Under the pieces are notes generated by a model that ran no database searches, was not told the origin of the DNA, and saw only the letters and a program-made list of their open reading frames with translations. A DNA stretch of 64,000 bases from Globisporangium splendens (lineage: Eukaryota; Oomycota; Peronosporomycetes; Pythiales; Pythiaceae). Positions 22,529 to 34,600 of this stretch are shown here, in pieces. Location of the stretch: positions 124,001 to 188,000 of the forward strand of contig VFIW01000036.1 of the NCBI GenBank assembly GCA_006386115.1, given 5' to 3'. Position 1 is the first letter of the stretch. The number at the start of each line of letters is the position of its first letter. Made by a program: the position numbers and the translations under genes.

Positions 22529-24232
22529 TTAGGCGAATGCTGCAGGCGATGAGTGCGCCGGTGGCTCTGACATCACTGCCTCTTTCGCATCGCAACCTTC
22601 GCTGCCACTCTCGTTCTCGTACTCGTTGATCATCTGCGCAAAGAGGCTCTTGAACAGACTCTTGGCCTCGCGGTCCCAGTACGTGCCTGCAAAGTGATTG
22701 CTGTCGACGCGGTACACGTACCAGCGGCCCTTGACAAACCGCTGCGCCGCTTGTCGTCGCGTTTCCTCTTCTGCTGCTGCTTCCTTGACGTCTTTCTCGT
22801 CATTATGGAAATCGCTGATTGAGATGTGCGAGTCGCAGCGTGACCGCGCTTCTAAAGGTGCAGGATCCACGACACGGAAAGCCTTTGATCGCGAAGACGC
22901 CAAAGTGCCTGCCACAGTCTTCGTGTGCGGGTCCATGCGCTCGGCTGCCGTGGTCGTCGAGAGCTCTTGCGGCTTGGAGAACCACGGACGTAGCTGTGAA
23001 TGGATGTTCACGGCGCCGTCGTTGTGTTGCCAGTGGTGGGCCTCGTAGCCATCAAAGATCTTGGGCAGCGCCTTGGCGGTACGGCGCATGAGCCACTTGA
23101 GACCGTATAACGACGGCAGTTTGGCCACGTCCAACTGCTTCACTTGCTTCCAGAGCGACCAACAAAACAGTAACACAGCGATGCCTCGGAACGGTTTGGT
23201 CTTGGCCATCGCTGGCCACCACCGCGGGAATCTTCCCCACGCGAGTAGCATGATCACAGCCAACGTCGACGTTTCCTTCACGGGCACATAGCACGTCTTG
23301 GGCGACGTCACGATGCTCATCAAGTGGAGTTTGTCCATGTGCTTCAGTTGCGCATTGAGCTGCACGCGTCGCGAGGGCAGGATCGAGTAGAATCCCGAGT
23401 CCATGGACTGGTTGATGGGGCCATCGACGGCCGTTAATTGCGAGAACGAGTGGTCGCTCCATTGGTCCATGCGAAAGTCGTACACCTTTTTGAGGAATGG
23501 GACGCGAATGTAAATCTTGGCCCATGTCGCGAGCGCAATGTACAGCAGGTGCGCGATCGAGCCCTTGGTCATCGTCGTGTCGTGGAGACCAACCATGTGC
23601 GTGAGCGTGGAGCCCGTGAGCGGTCCCGCGATGCTCGTGATGCTGCGCACCCACTTGTGGTTGCTGCCGACGCCGAAGAAGTCCATGCTTACCAACTGGT
23701 AGAACTCGAGCGCCGTGAGCGCGCCGAGACTGTGGCCGATCAGGTGGATCGGGTTCGACTCGCTCCAGTTCGGGTGCCGCGCGGTCTCGTACACCACCCC
23801 ATACCGCGCATGCGCTGCAATTAATAGAAAGAGAAGCGACCACCTACATTAGATCCAAAATGCAACAGTGACCATCCATATTCGTTATATGCAGACGTAC
23901 TGGTGTGCTCGGCGTGCTCCTCGCCGTAGTCGACGGTGCCGCCCATGAGCTGGTAGAACATCTCGCACGCGCGGTCGTGGTCGGACGACGCGACGCCGAC
24001 GTCCACGATGATGTGGTTCGGATTGAGTTGCTGCAAGTGCGACTCGGGCCAGTACGGCGGGAAGTAGTTCCACGCTGGACGCTCACGTCCATAGCCAAAC
24101 ACGCCTGCAGACAAAGCGCCATCACGGTGAGTTCCATTGACAATGCGCTTGCGCGTGTGCATGCATGAACAGAAGGCAGCTGGACGCACCATGGATGAGC
24201 ACGACAGGGAACTTGGTCTGCTGCTGCGTCAT
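22529..24232 (-). CDS. Lipase B, tandem paralogue of lipase A
   Basis: The exons are 24232-24190, 24104-23901 and 23814-22529 (introns of 85 and 86 nt), and the product has 510 residues. The first exon is only 43 nt (MTQQQTKFPVVLIH). Conserved blocks match lipase A: GVFGYGRERPAWNY, SSDHDRACEMFYQLMGGTVD, IHLIGHSLGALTA (nucleophile), HNDGAVNIHSQLRPWFSKP (Asp) and DSNHFAGT (His). Compared with lipase A it lacks about 50 N-terminal residues. It shares the first intron position (after HG) but has its second intron after EEHAEHT and none at the FDG site, so intron content differs. There is no signal peptide. The role is probably hydrolysis of neutral or phospholipids, as for lipase A. Catalytic residues look intact. 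Confidence 0.85.
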
Positions 24233-24952
24233 TGTCTAGTGGCGTCCTCTGGCGCGTGTGACGACGAGCGCAAGTTGGCGAATGTTGTTGCGCATGCCCA
24301 TCTATTCGCTGCGTACATATCTGTCCAGTTTTCAACCGACGCGACATCTTGGCTTGCGTACTTGAGTGAGGGCGTTCAGTCCCCAGTGTGACCAACCCGT
24401 TTTATCATCTCAAGATTATGTATTCGCTTTTCATGTGTGTAATGCTTTTCAAGATTAGGAGAACTAAAGCTACAATATGTTTCTACCATCTATTCTTGAG
24501 ATGCGATTATCGAGATGTTATGTACAGTGCGGAGTTTTTGTGCTTTCCTCAAACGCGTGACAGAATTGACTTGACTCTGTGGCATCACGAGGCAGAGTGG
24601 GATTGCAATCCGACGACGAGCATCACTCTCTACAAAGTCAACAACGACAAAAATATGCTAAATCAACATAAATGTATACCTGAAACCATCAACCAACTAA
24701 AGTCGACACTGTTGTCGATCTTATTGGCATCTGATACACGAGCAACTTGGAGCGAGCAACTTGTGCTGGTGTCACCACTGTTCCGACAAATGCGGCAATC
24801 CTGGGGAGCTCATTTGGAGCTGCTGGTGTCACCATGACGGAGAAATGAGAACATAAAGAGAGGGAGATGCATGCATTGAAAAATAAACTAAACCCTGAAA
24901 GAAAAGAGCGACTCGACAAGCAAGACAAGCGGACGCTGCGCCGCAAATGCGG
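24233..24952. other. Upstream region of lipase B, no gene
   Basis: 720 bp of AT-richer DNA between lipase B and the lipase relic. It would contain the lipase B promoter. Short open frames only. Confidence 0.5.
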
Positions 24953-25400
24953 CTACGACGACGCTTTCAATGGCGACGATGGCTGCTGCTCAAACTCGGA
25001 CGCGATCACATGGAACAGATCGCGGAACAACTGCGGCGCGTCGCTGTCGAAGTGCTCGCCGGCCGTGTGGTTCTTCTGAACAGCGTACCATTTTCCACGG
25101 CGACGACTGCGGTGGTGATGCGTCTGTCCAGATGATGATTCGAGCAGAGCCACTAGCCGATCGCACGTTTCCGCAAGCTCGCTGTCTGATACAGAAGCGA
25201 TCGACCTGGGATCCACGGATGACGCAAGATCCGACGCTGATCGTGGAGAACGGAGTGGTGCTGCTGCTGAGGACAGTGGATGCAGCCTGTCATAGAATGC
25301 GGAAGAGCATTGGCGCCATGGTCGGCAACTGGAGATTTGAATCTGGGCGGACTGCTGACGCGATGGTCAAAGAACAAAAGACTGGCGTTTCAAGGAGCAT
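24953..25400 (-). pseudogene. Decayed third lipase copy (C-terminal part)
   Basis: A minus-strand frame ending at 24953 contains RRGKWYAVQKNHTAGEHF followed by APQLFRDLFHVIASEFEQQ. This lines up with lipase A/B at GRWYVYRxDxNHxAGT and with KSLFxxMxxEYE. Reading upstream in the same frame gives SSCRPW near 25320-25335, where the intact copies have SQLRPW. The stretch that should be HNDGAVN no longer has the Asp, and a stop follows near 25370. No start or N-terminal half is visible. The fragment keeps the presumed catalytic His but not the Asp or Ser, so it should be inactive. Confidence 0.6.
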
Positions 25401-26150
25401 GAAGGGCTCCGTTCTGTTTAAAAAATCTTGGACGCATGCTGGTTGATGGGATAGCTCCACCATGCAGATGGATGGACCAGGTTTAAAACGCACACCTGGA
25501 GGCGGATGATGGGGTCTGGATGCGCCAGAATCGAAGGACTTATCAGACACGCAACGGAAACTCCCTCATGACAAGTCTGGCGCCATGCAGGTGTCCCATG
25601 CGTTTGTGTCTGAGTTTGGTTGCTGTGTGGAAATCGCCAGAAGATCCCAGGTCAGCAGACAACTGAAACGGAGGAGCAACACAATAATTTAACGGATGCA
25701 TCCCAAATATCATCTGTGAGAAACATCAGTTTGTAAGTGCAAATAATAGCGTGGGCCACATTATCTGGACACTTTTTTCGAACCCAAAAGGTGTGCTTTT
25801 TTGGTGGCCACATGGACCCGCCCATCCTCTTCTCATTTATACCGGGCCTTCGCATTGGCTGAAAAGCCATTCACACATCAACTACCCAATTCCTGCATGC
25901 TAACTATCGATTTCTTCCTCTCAAGTCAAGATCAATTTCAATATGCATACACGCAGAAAGACTCGCATCTTGAAATAGGAAAACACCTGCATAGCACTGT
26001 GGACCAAAAACCACTGCTTGCCAGACACCACACAGGCTCATATAAATCAGATCCACGTGAAGATCTGCGTGGGGTCGCCTCCCCACCCTCTTCACGCAGA
26101 CTTCGCAATTCGCTCTCTGCTGCGCACGCGACGACGAGAAGAAGACGAAG
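25401..26150. other. Upstream region of the ferlin-like gene
   Basis: 750 bp with no convincing gene. It should hold the ferlin promoter; the ATG is at 26151 after an A/G-rich leader. Confidence 0.5.
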
Positions 26151-29100
26151 ATGCCGCTCGTGACGACGCCGCGCGTGTGCCTCAAGGTGCTCTCGGCGGC
26201 CGAGGTCGGGCTGCGCCACGGCGGCGCCGGCTCCGCGGTCACCACCGTCGACCCCTGTACGTTCATATCTGTGTGTGGAGCGCGTGGACAGCTCGTTGTA
26301 TGGGGCTAATGCATGCGTGTATGTGGTTGTGTAGACTGCCAAGTGAAGTGTGGCGAAGTGGTGCTGCGCACGGAGGCCAAGGCGCAGACGACGACGCCCG
26401 TGTGGAACCAGGTGCTGCGCTTCGGCGTCAAGAAGCCGCTCGGCGACGTCGTGTCCTTCAAAGTGTACGCATTCAGCAATGAAGACAAGGACGAGCTCCT
26501 GGGCGAAGTGGACCTCACGATCGCCGACTTGCCCGCGGACGAAACGGTGCGCTTTGCTTACGTGTTTAGCGGGAGAATAGAGGGACAATGACTCCATTCT
26601 GTTGACTTGGTGCTCACTTGTGTTTATTGTGCTTTTGGTGGGGTTCTGTGTATGCGCCTATAGATCGTCCATACGCTGCGTCTTTCTCGTGGCGAAAGCT
26701 CGGAGTCGGTACGTTTAATTCGGGCTTTCTTGCTATTTGCTGCTGGATCCATGACACTAAACATGCTGTGCTTTTTGTAGCTGTTTGGCACGATCGATGT
26801 CGAAGCGCGGTACGAACCAACGTTCCAAGCCGAAGAGCGCGTTGGTCCTGATGGAAAGGTCATTCGGACGACCCCCGCAGTGCCCGTGGCCGTGGTGAGC
26901 GAATCCAGCGAGACCACGACGACGACGAGCGCCGACGGCACCCAAGTGCGTCACACGATGACAACCACCACGACGACGACGAGCAGCAGCTCGAGCACGA
27001 CCGAAGCGGAAACCTCCACGTCCGCCATCGTGACGTCGTCTAGCGAAGAAACAAAAGCAGCTTCCATGACCTCGGCGACGAGTGAGAGCGCGAGCCACAC
27101 GCTCCACGAGCAGGCGTCGACAGTCGACTACTCTGATAAGGAGCCCAACTACTTGGTCGTCACACTTTTGGAGGCCAAGGGTCTCTTGGCGCTCGACGGG
27201 ACGGGCATCGAGGCGTCGAGCGACCCGTTCGTGAAGATTCACTGCACGCGCAACCAGTCGCAGCGCACACGCACGCAGAAGCAGACGCTGCACCCGCGCT
27301 GGCGCCAGCGGTTCTACTTTTACCTCGCCAAGTCCGGGCCGCAGTACCTGGAGCTCGTGTTCGAGGACCAAGACTACATCTCGAACGATTTCCTCGGTCG
27401 CTGTGTGATCAACCTGAGCGAGTGGCGCGAGCGCTTCGATCGCACGAAGCAGGTGTTCTGGCTCGCGCTCGAGCACAAGCCCAAGGAAAACGGCAACGAG
27501 ATGGTTTTCAGTGACATCTCGCCAACGCGCAAGATGAGCTACGGCCGCGGCAAAGTGTGCTTGGCACTCGAGACGCGGTACATGGACCGCAAGATCCAGA
27601 GTCTTGAGCAGGGCGAACTGGACCACGTGACGGTGATCCCGACCACCCGCGGCCTGCGCAACCCTGGCAGCAGTGCTGGCGCCGACGAGGACGGTACACA
27701 GGAGAACGTGAATGCAGGAGAAGACGAGAACGCCGTGAATCCTGATGGAGACGAAGATGACGATGAGGAGGACGAGAACGACGCCGATGAGGATCCGCTC
27801 AAGAAAGAGACGGCCGAGGAGAAGAAGATCCGCGAGGAGGAGCATCAGAAGATGTTCCAGGAGCTCTCGAACGTGCAGTTCCTCTCGGGTGACTACCAGA
27901 TCCGCGTGCGCGTCATCGAAGTGCGCGACCTGAAGCCCATGGATGCCAACGGATCGTGCGACCCCGTCGTCTCGATCGAGTGCCTCGGACAACGACAGCA
28001 CACGATGGTCAAGCAGAAGCAGCTCTCGTGCGTCTTTGACGAGTACTTGTACTTCAACTTCAAGCAAATGGACAAGGACACGATCCAGCAAGGCAGCATC
28101 AAGGTCTCAGTCATGGACGCCGACGGTCCGCGATTCCTTGCGAATAGCGACAGCGGTACGTCACGTCTCGACGACATGATCGGCTTCTTTGTCGTCGACA
28201 TTCCGTACGTGTACTTCCAGCCAGACCACGAGATCCACCGCAAGTGGGTCGCGCTCGTCGGCAACAAGAAGAACAACAGCGACTCCATTCAAGGCTACCT
28301 CCTGTGCGTAACCTTTACCACTACTGCTGACTTTGCCAACCTTGCATGTTAAAGATTGTACTGACGCCGCTTGTTTATCGTTTTGTTGTTGCTCCACAGG
28401 TTGTCGATCGTTGTTCTGGGTCCTGGCGACAAGCTCAAGATCCACGATCCAGCCGAAGACAAGACCACGCTCGACCAGGACGTGGCGTCGAAGAAGGACA
28501 TCAACTCGCTCGTCCTCGTACCACCACGTGTGAGCCAGAAGCTGCACTACCTCGTCGTCACAGTGCTTCTCGCCGAGGACCTCCCCGACATGGACAAGAG
28601 CATGCTTCACTCTGGAGGCATCGACGCGTACGTTCGTGTGTACTTTGCTGGCCAAGACATCCTCGAGACACGTAAGGTGACGGTAAAGGGGAGCGGCAAC
28701 CTCTCGGTCGAGTTCCACCAAGAGCTGTGGTTCCCCGTATTGCTCCCGTGCATGAGCAACAACATCTTTGTGTCCGTATGGGACAACGATCTCACGACGG
28801 ACGAATTGGTCGCGAACACGCTCACACCGTTCCAGTTCTCGCACGTTCAGAAGTACCCGAGTCAGTTCAAGAACCGATGGGCGAACCTGTACGGCCCACC
28901 GCTCGGCTACATCATGGAATCGAAGGATCGCAAGACGATGTTTGACAACCCCGCGATCGCGAGTACCTACCGCGGTCGCGTGCTGTTCTCGATGCGCGTC
29001 GAAGACGGCTCGAAGTCGGTCAACGACCGCCCGCACACGCGCAACTTGATGAGCACACCTATGCGTCCATCGTTCAAGAAGTACACGCTTCGCGCCGCGC

Positions 29101-32100
29101 TGTTCTACGGCACGGAAGTCCCCAAGTTCGCAAGTAAGACCCGCTGGAACTGCAACTCGCGAATGGCCATTCGCATTTCGATCGGTCGCCACTCGATCAA
29201 GAGTACCCGCGCTGAAAACGTCGGGGGCATCTGTCACTGGAACCAGTACCTCGATGTCCCGGATATCACCTTTCCGGAGGATCTGGAGCAAGTACCCGAT
29301 GTGTTTGTGCACCTCGTGCGTCAGCAACTAAGTGAATCACGCTACATCTGCTACGCGCGGTACACGGCCAAGGAGCTGTTCAATGAAAGCGGCGAGCTGA
29401 AGGATGCGCGCGAGATCCCGCCACCGCAGTGGATCAACCTGATCGAAGATCCCGTCTTGGACGATCTCAAGGATCACGACTTCACAGGCAATGTACTCAT
29501 GAACTTGCGCCTCGAGCCCGCGCTTTTCGACGAAACGCAAGAGAAGAACACGGCGCTCTTGTGGCGTGAACACTCGCGAAAGACGGCTGCGTACATGAAG
29601 TACACGCTGTTTGTGCACGTCTTCCAGGGCCGCAGCCTGCCTGCTGCCGACTCAAATGGTCTCTTGGACCCGTACGTGAAGATCACGTGTGGCGGATCGG
29701 AAGGCAAGGTTAGTACGCGCATGATGACTCGCGACCCGTGCTACTACGAGACCGTGGTGCTTGACGTCGAGTTGCCGCAGGACCAGGAGTTCTTGCCCAA
29801 GGTGTCGTTGCAAGTCTACGACTGGGATCAGTGGGATGCAGACGACTACGTGGGCGGCGCGAAGTTCAATCTGACCGACTTTCCGCAACTGTCGTCGACA
29901 AATTACACGAAGAAGCGCGCGAGCGGTGAGTACACGGTGCCGCGACCTAAGTGGTACCCAATCTCGTACTTGAGTGACGGCGACACCGAAGGTGAGCTCT
30001 TGTTGTCGTTTGACTTGATCAAGAAGGACACACCCGGCGCGATTGTGGAGCCGCCAGACTCGATTCGTCCACAAACGGAGGAGAAATTTCTGGAAATCAT
30101 CGCGCTCGGATGCCGTGGACTGCAACCGATCGGGTTTATGCCTGTGAACACGCCATTCGTGAAATTCGAGGTCGGCGAAGTCTCGAAAACCAATGTTCCC
30201 AAGCTCACGAACCCGTCGTCAAAGCCAAGTGGCCGGAACCCAAACTTCTTGGAGCGCATCGTGATCCCAGTGACCATGCCGATCGATGCGCTTTTCGCGC
30301 CGCGACTGAACATCAGTGTGTACGACCAGCTGCTTGGTGGTTTCTACAAACCACTCATCGGTGTGTGCTCGGTGGATCTCAGCCGGAAGCTGCCGTTCTC
30401 CAACGGGCAGCCCAATCCGCTGTACGAGGAGCCAGGCGGCAAGCTGTACACTGGAAACCCATACGTGGAGCGCTCGGATGACTTTTCCACATACCCTGGA
30501 ACCATTCCGCCTCAGATTATGCGCGAGAAATCGGCTTCAGATGCACGTTTGTCCCAAGCGAGTCTCTCTTCGAGACGTGGACAAGTGGAACAGGAAGAGA
30601 CGAAAGACGCACAGCAGGAGGGCGAAGAGGAAGATACAGGCGTAGGCATCCTTCCGCCAAGCTCCGACGCTACCAACTTGTACACGACTGGCGCTGAAAG
30701 TGACTACGCTGACGAGATCCCGCACTACATGCAGAACCGTCGCGTCATCGATGGTGCGCTCGAAGAGGAGCTCGATACGCCATTCGAGAGCTACTTGTTG
30801 TTCCGAGGCAACAGTTTGAAGCGCCGCAACTTTTTCACGCGACGAACTGAGGTGGACTTCCGCTCTGTTGGGCGGTTCAAAGGTGTCATCCGTGTGCTCA
30901 AGAGCCGCGATGAGCCACCTCTCTTCAACCTGGAGTCCTTCCTCAACCCACAGCCGTACCTCGTGCGCGTGTACGTCTTGGACGCGATGAACATTCAGCC
31001 AAAGGACGCGAATAACAAGTGCGACCCGTACCTTCGTTTGAGTCTGGGTGACGGTCACAAGCGTGACCACGTCTTCAACGACCGTGAAAGTCACCGCACG
31101 GAGACGCTGGCGCCGAAGTTTCACAACATGTACGAGTTCAAGGCGGAGCTGCCAGGCGTGTCGGAGCTTCGGTTGGAAGTGCTGGACTACGATTTCTTTG
31201 CGATCCCAGGTATTCCGCACGGACTGAGCAGCGGCATCGTCTCGGTCGGCACGACCGTCGACGGTGATGACTTCGTGGGTGCGACGCTGCTTGATCTCGA
31301 AGATCGTTGGTTCAGCTCGAAGTGGCAGGGACTCGGAGCCACGGCGGATTCCTACGAGAAGCGAAAGCCGTTGGAAAACCGTCCGCTGTATGCGCCATCC
31401 AGCACTCTGCCACAGGGCAGCGTGCGTTTGTGGGTCGACATCCTGACGCCTCACGAGATCAAGAAAGTCAAGCCGCTCGATATCTCGTTGCCACCAATCG
31501 AGAAGTTTGAAGTGCGTGTGATCGTGTACAAGGCGAAGAATGTCACGCCTGGCGATTTCACGGACTTGAGCGACCTGCTCGTCAAGTGTTGGCTGCAGAA
31601 CAAGGACGAGAAGGCGCAATCCACGGATACCCACTGGCGCGCGAAGAACGGCAAGGCGTCGTTCAACTGGCGCATGAAGTTTGACTTGGAGCTTCCGATC
31701 GATCCCGACAGCGAGGCCGACAAGGGGTACTTGCACTTCCAGATGTGGGACAAGGATCTTCTCTACGATGACTGCTTGGCGGACTCGGTTGTGGACTTGA
31801 GCACGTTCCTCAAGCAAGCCTACCGCACGAAGCAGATCGTGAACGTGTTTGCCAAGAAGAAATCGGTCCGCGGTCTGGGCAAGGACAGCATGCCGATCTC
31901 GAGTCGCGGTGGCAGCACTGGTGTCGGATACTCCACATCGTCGGTGTACGACTCGACTCGTGCGCCAATGTCGTCGACCTCGTCGGTGTCAATCGATATT
32001 GACTCGAGCAAGCAGCCGTTGCTAGGAGGAGCTCCAACGAGTACCGGCAGCAGCTTTTTCTCTTCGCAAGCTCCTGAGAATGTCTACTCGAGCCAAGCTA

Positions 32101-32669
32101 GCGAGGATGAGGTGACCAGAAAGAAGCACAAGAAGAAGCAATCCCACGCCAAGTCCAACGCCGAGTCGTTGGTGCAATCTGTCAAGCAGCGTTTCGGTAT
32201 GGGCGACGATCCAGAAGACGCCAGTTGGCTCACGATGACGACCCGCGATGCGACGACTGGCGACCGCATCAAGGCAGGCGACTTGCTCGTGTCGATCGAG
32301 ATCTTGCCGGTGCATCTCGCGAATGCGCGCGCTGCTGGTCTTGGTCGCAGTGAGCCAAACAACTTCCCGTTCTTGCCAGAACCGGCGGACCGTCTGCACT
32401 TGTCGGCGATGTGGAACCCACTGTACGTGCTGGAAGCGCTCATGGGACCAAAGTTCTACCGCGCGTTCTCGTCGTGCATGGTGTGCACGCTTTTCCTGGC
32501 GCTGATCATCTTTGCCGGTCCGCTCGTGAACGTGTTCCTGACGATCGTGTCGACGTTGCCGTCGCCCGTCGGTTGGATCGTGTTTGGCGGTCTCGTCTTC
32601 CTGATGTTCTCGTCGTTCTGCTACTGCACGTTCCAGTGCAACCGCGCGATCAGCGGCTCTCGCGACTAA
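26151..32669 (+). CDS. Ferlin-like multi-C2 membrane protein
   Basis: The five exons are 26151-26256, 26335-26561, 26664-26708, 26781-28303 and 28400-32669, and the product has 2,056 residues. I count about nine C2-like units, starting near residues 5, 249 (YLVVTLLEAKGLLAL), 497 (YQIRVRVIEVRDLKPMD), 682, 860, 1034 (YTLFVHVFQGRSLPAADSN), 1196, 1486 (LVRVYVLDAMNIQPKDANN) and 1668. A C-terminal hydrophobic region at about 1990-2045 (TLFLALIIFAGPLVNVFL and a second stretch) anchors it. Several units keep the D-x-D/D-P-Y pattern for Ca2+ (DPYVKI, DPYLRL), while others have lost it (DPVVSI, TPFVKF). Ferlins tether vesicles and mediate Ca2+-dependent membrane fusion and repair. The residues 590-620 linker is very acidic, and Ser/Thr-rich linkers lie near 170-230 and 1780-1880. 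Confidence 0.85.
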
Positions 32670-33691
32670 CAGAGAAGCATCGAAACGGAATCCACGAGGG
32701 TGCCAGCCCATGATTGTACTAATCTGCATAGTGTGTTGCAGCTGCTCATGAGTATCGTTAGTAGCTTTTTCATGTTGTCCTTTTGCCTATTCGAAGAGTG
32801 TAATTTCCGTGCTTTTTGTCCATCAAGTGCGCATTTTGCTTAGCTGGTTCCGCATCAATCGTTGCAGTGGACGGCCACAAGGGGATGGCAGCGGCCACGA
32901 AGAGTCTCGCTCAGACTGCAAATGCACAACTCCGTTGCAGACACTGCCCTGTAAGTTTCTTAAAGGTGATATACTGTGTCACCTTGTTAAACTTGTCGGC
33001 AGTGTCACGTTGCGGTGTGGTTGAGAGGCTGTGGTGGCTACAGTGTCACCCCCTTCCACACTCGAAGGATTCCTTGTGCAACGTGAGCCCGCTGTCGTGT
33101 CGCCGATCGCAGCAACAAGGTAACCCGCCGAAACACGACATATTTAACGTAAGAGTGCATCCGCCCCATTTGAAACCAATCGGTCAGCGACTCTGCTGGG
33201 ACTATCTCCTCCCTTGAGTCGTCTTTCGTTGGCTGCATCAGCTGATCTGGACCCACATCCAGAATGTGCAGTACTTCGACGTATGGTGAGTGTATCCAAC
33301 TGCGTACCCACCAGTACACCCAGTTGGACAAGCGTACCCATCGCGCAACCAGTTCGAGATCCAGTTTAGGTATCGTAGGTTCATGGCGGGTATTGCAGGT
33401 TCATTAGTATGTTCGCCATTGGCAGCTACAGAGCAGCAGCAGAAGAAGAGAAAGAGAGACAGGTAGCTGCTGAGGAGAGAGAGAGAGAGCTAAGTTTCAA
33501 TTCAGTTGTGTTTTTGCGTCGTGCTGCATAAGAGCTTCGATCCCTCGTCGGGATCTTTGCTCGAGTGCATACTCGGATCGTCAGCCACAAAGCACTTCCA
33601 AATTTGCGCTCGACATCATCCAGCCCGCCTCTGCACGGTCCCAACTTGTTTAGCGTCTGCAAGCCCACCCGCCCCAGTCAAGAAAAAATAC
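32670..33691. other. Intergenic with GA run
   Basis: About 1 kb with no convincing gene. A short GA-rich run lies at 33473-33490, about 200 bp upstream of the next ATG. The 3' end of the ferlin gene is at the left edge. Confidence 0.5.
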
Positions 33692-34191
33692 ATGCGCGCC
33701 ATGTCATCCTCGCCTACGCTGCACTCGGTCTTGCAATGGCCCAAGCACTGACAATATCGGTGCCAACATCAGCTCAAGCATTTGCAGGCACTTACACCCG
33801 ATCAAGTGTCTCGCCTTTTGACTGCATTCAACCTAGTGACTGCTCGTATAAGTGCTCGGCAAGCTATATCGTCACCGTCTCCGGCAGCACAGCGAGCATT
33901 TTCCCCACTACGAGTGTCAGTGAGTGTACTTGCTACACCATGACGGCAACCATCTCAGGAAGTGTTGCTACTTCGTCTTCTGGAATGTTTGCGATGGTGC
34001 TGACCAGGGATGGGGTCGCTGTTGACGCATTGGTCTCGGGGTTGTCCTGCCACGGGACGTACACAAAGACATCCGCCACGACGTCCTTGGGGACCCGCTC
34101 AGTCGATAGCTCGAGCAATTTGATCGTGTGTGCCATTGTGACGGCGCTCTCAGGGCTGGCGCTGTTGCTCAATTCGATTCGTATGGGGTGA
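33692..34191 (+). CDS. Small secreted Cys-containing protein with GPI-like tail
   Basis: The mature region is a clean frame: GTYTRSSVSPFDCIQPSDCS, ending at TGA after a hydrophobic tail (IVCAIVTALSGLALLLNSI), with six cysteines before the tail. A signal peptide (ARHVILAYAALGLAMAQA) is encoded directly upstream in this frame but has no ATG of its own. The ATG at 33692 (Met-Arg-Ala) is one base out of frame. One extra C in the CC at 33699-33700 would join them and give 166 residues. Alternatively, an upstream in-frame ATG at 33565 is used, which would bury the signal peptide. Small secreted, GPI-tailed, Thr/Ser-rich proteins are abundant in oomycetes; it is not an elicitin by Cys spacing. Function unknown. 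Confidence 0.55.
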
Positions 34192-34600
34192 CGACGATCT
34201 GTGATTTCTGGATAAATCCACGATCATCCGGGCACAGATCTTTGCTTTTTATTCATTCATCGACTCACGTCTCATTTCATACGGAAAAGTTGCTCTCCCG
34301 GTCAGAAGTTGTGCCAGACAACTAGCGGTGGCGATGCTTCATCAAGAAAACCTGGACTTATACCCGGAGCCTGCATGTATTACATAGCAATTCATAAACA
34401 TTGTTCCACTTTTTAAGTGTCCATGGGTCATACATCAGTATGAGCAGAATCGTGTCATCGTGGGCAAGACGATTCGATCGACCACCAGCATTTGCTGGAT
34501 GCTCAAACGAGAGCTAGCTCACTGCTTCACGGTGGCCAGCGTAACCTGCCACAGCAGCGACTTTCTCTGTGCGGGTATGCAGCATCAAATGCCACCTCGC
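34192..34600. other. Short spacer, nothing seen
   Basis: About 400 bp between the secreted protein and the ankyrin relic. No gene or repeat is recognised. Confidence 0.45.

Noticed and set aside
26757..28091. Long minus-strand frame opposite the ferlin gene
   Set aside because: It is a shadow of the ferlin exon, with His/Arg/Leu-rich composition typical of reverse GC-rich coding.
30537..31817. Second long minus-strand frame opposite ferlin
   Set aside because: Same reason; the C2 strands on the plus strand explain the constraint.
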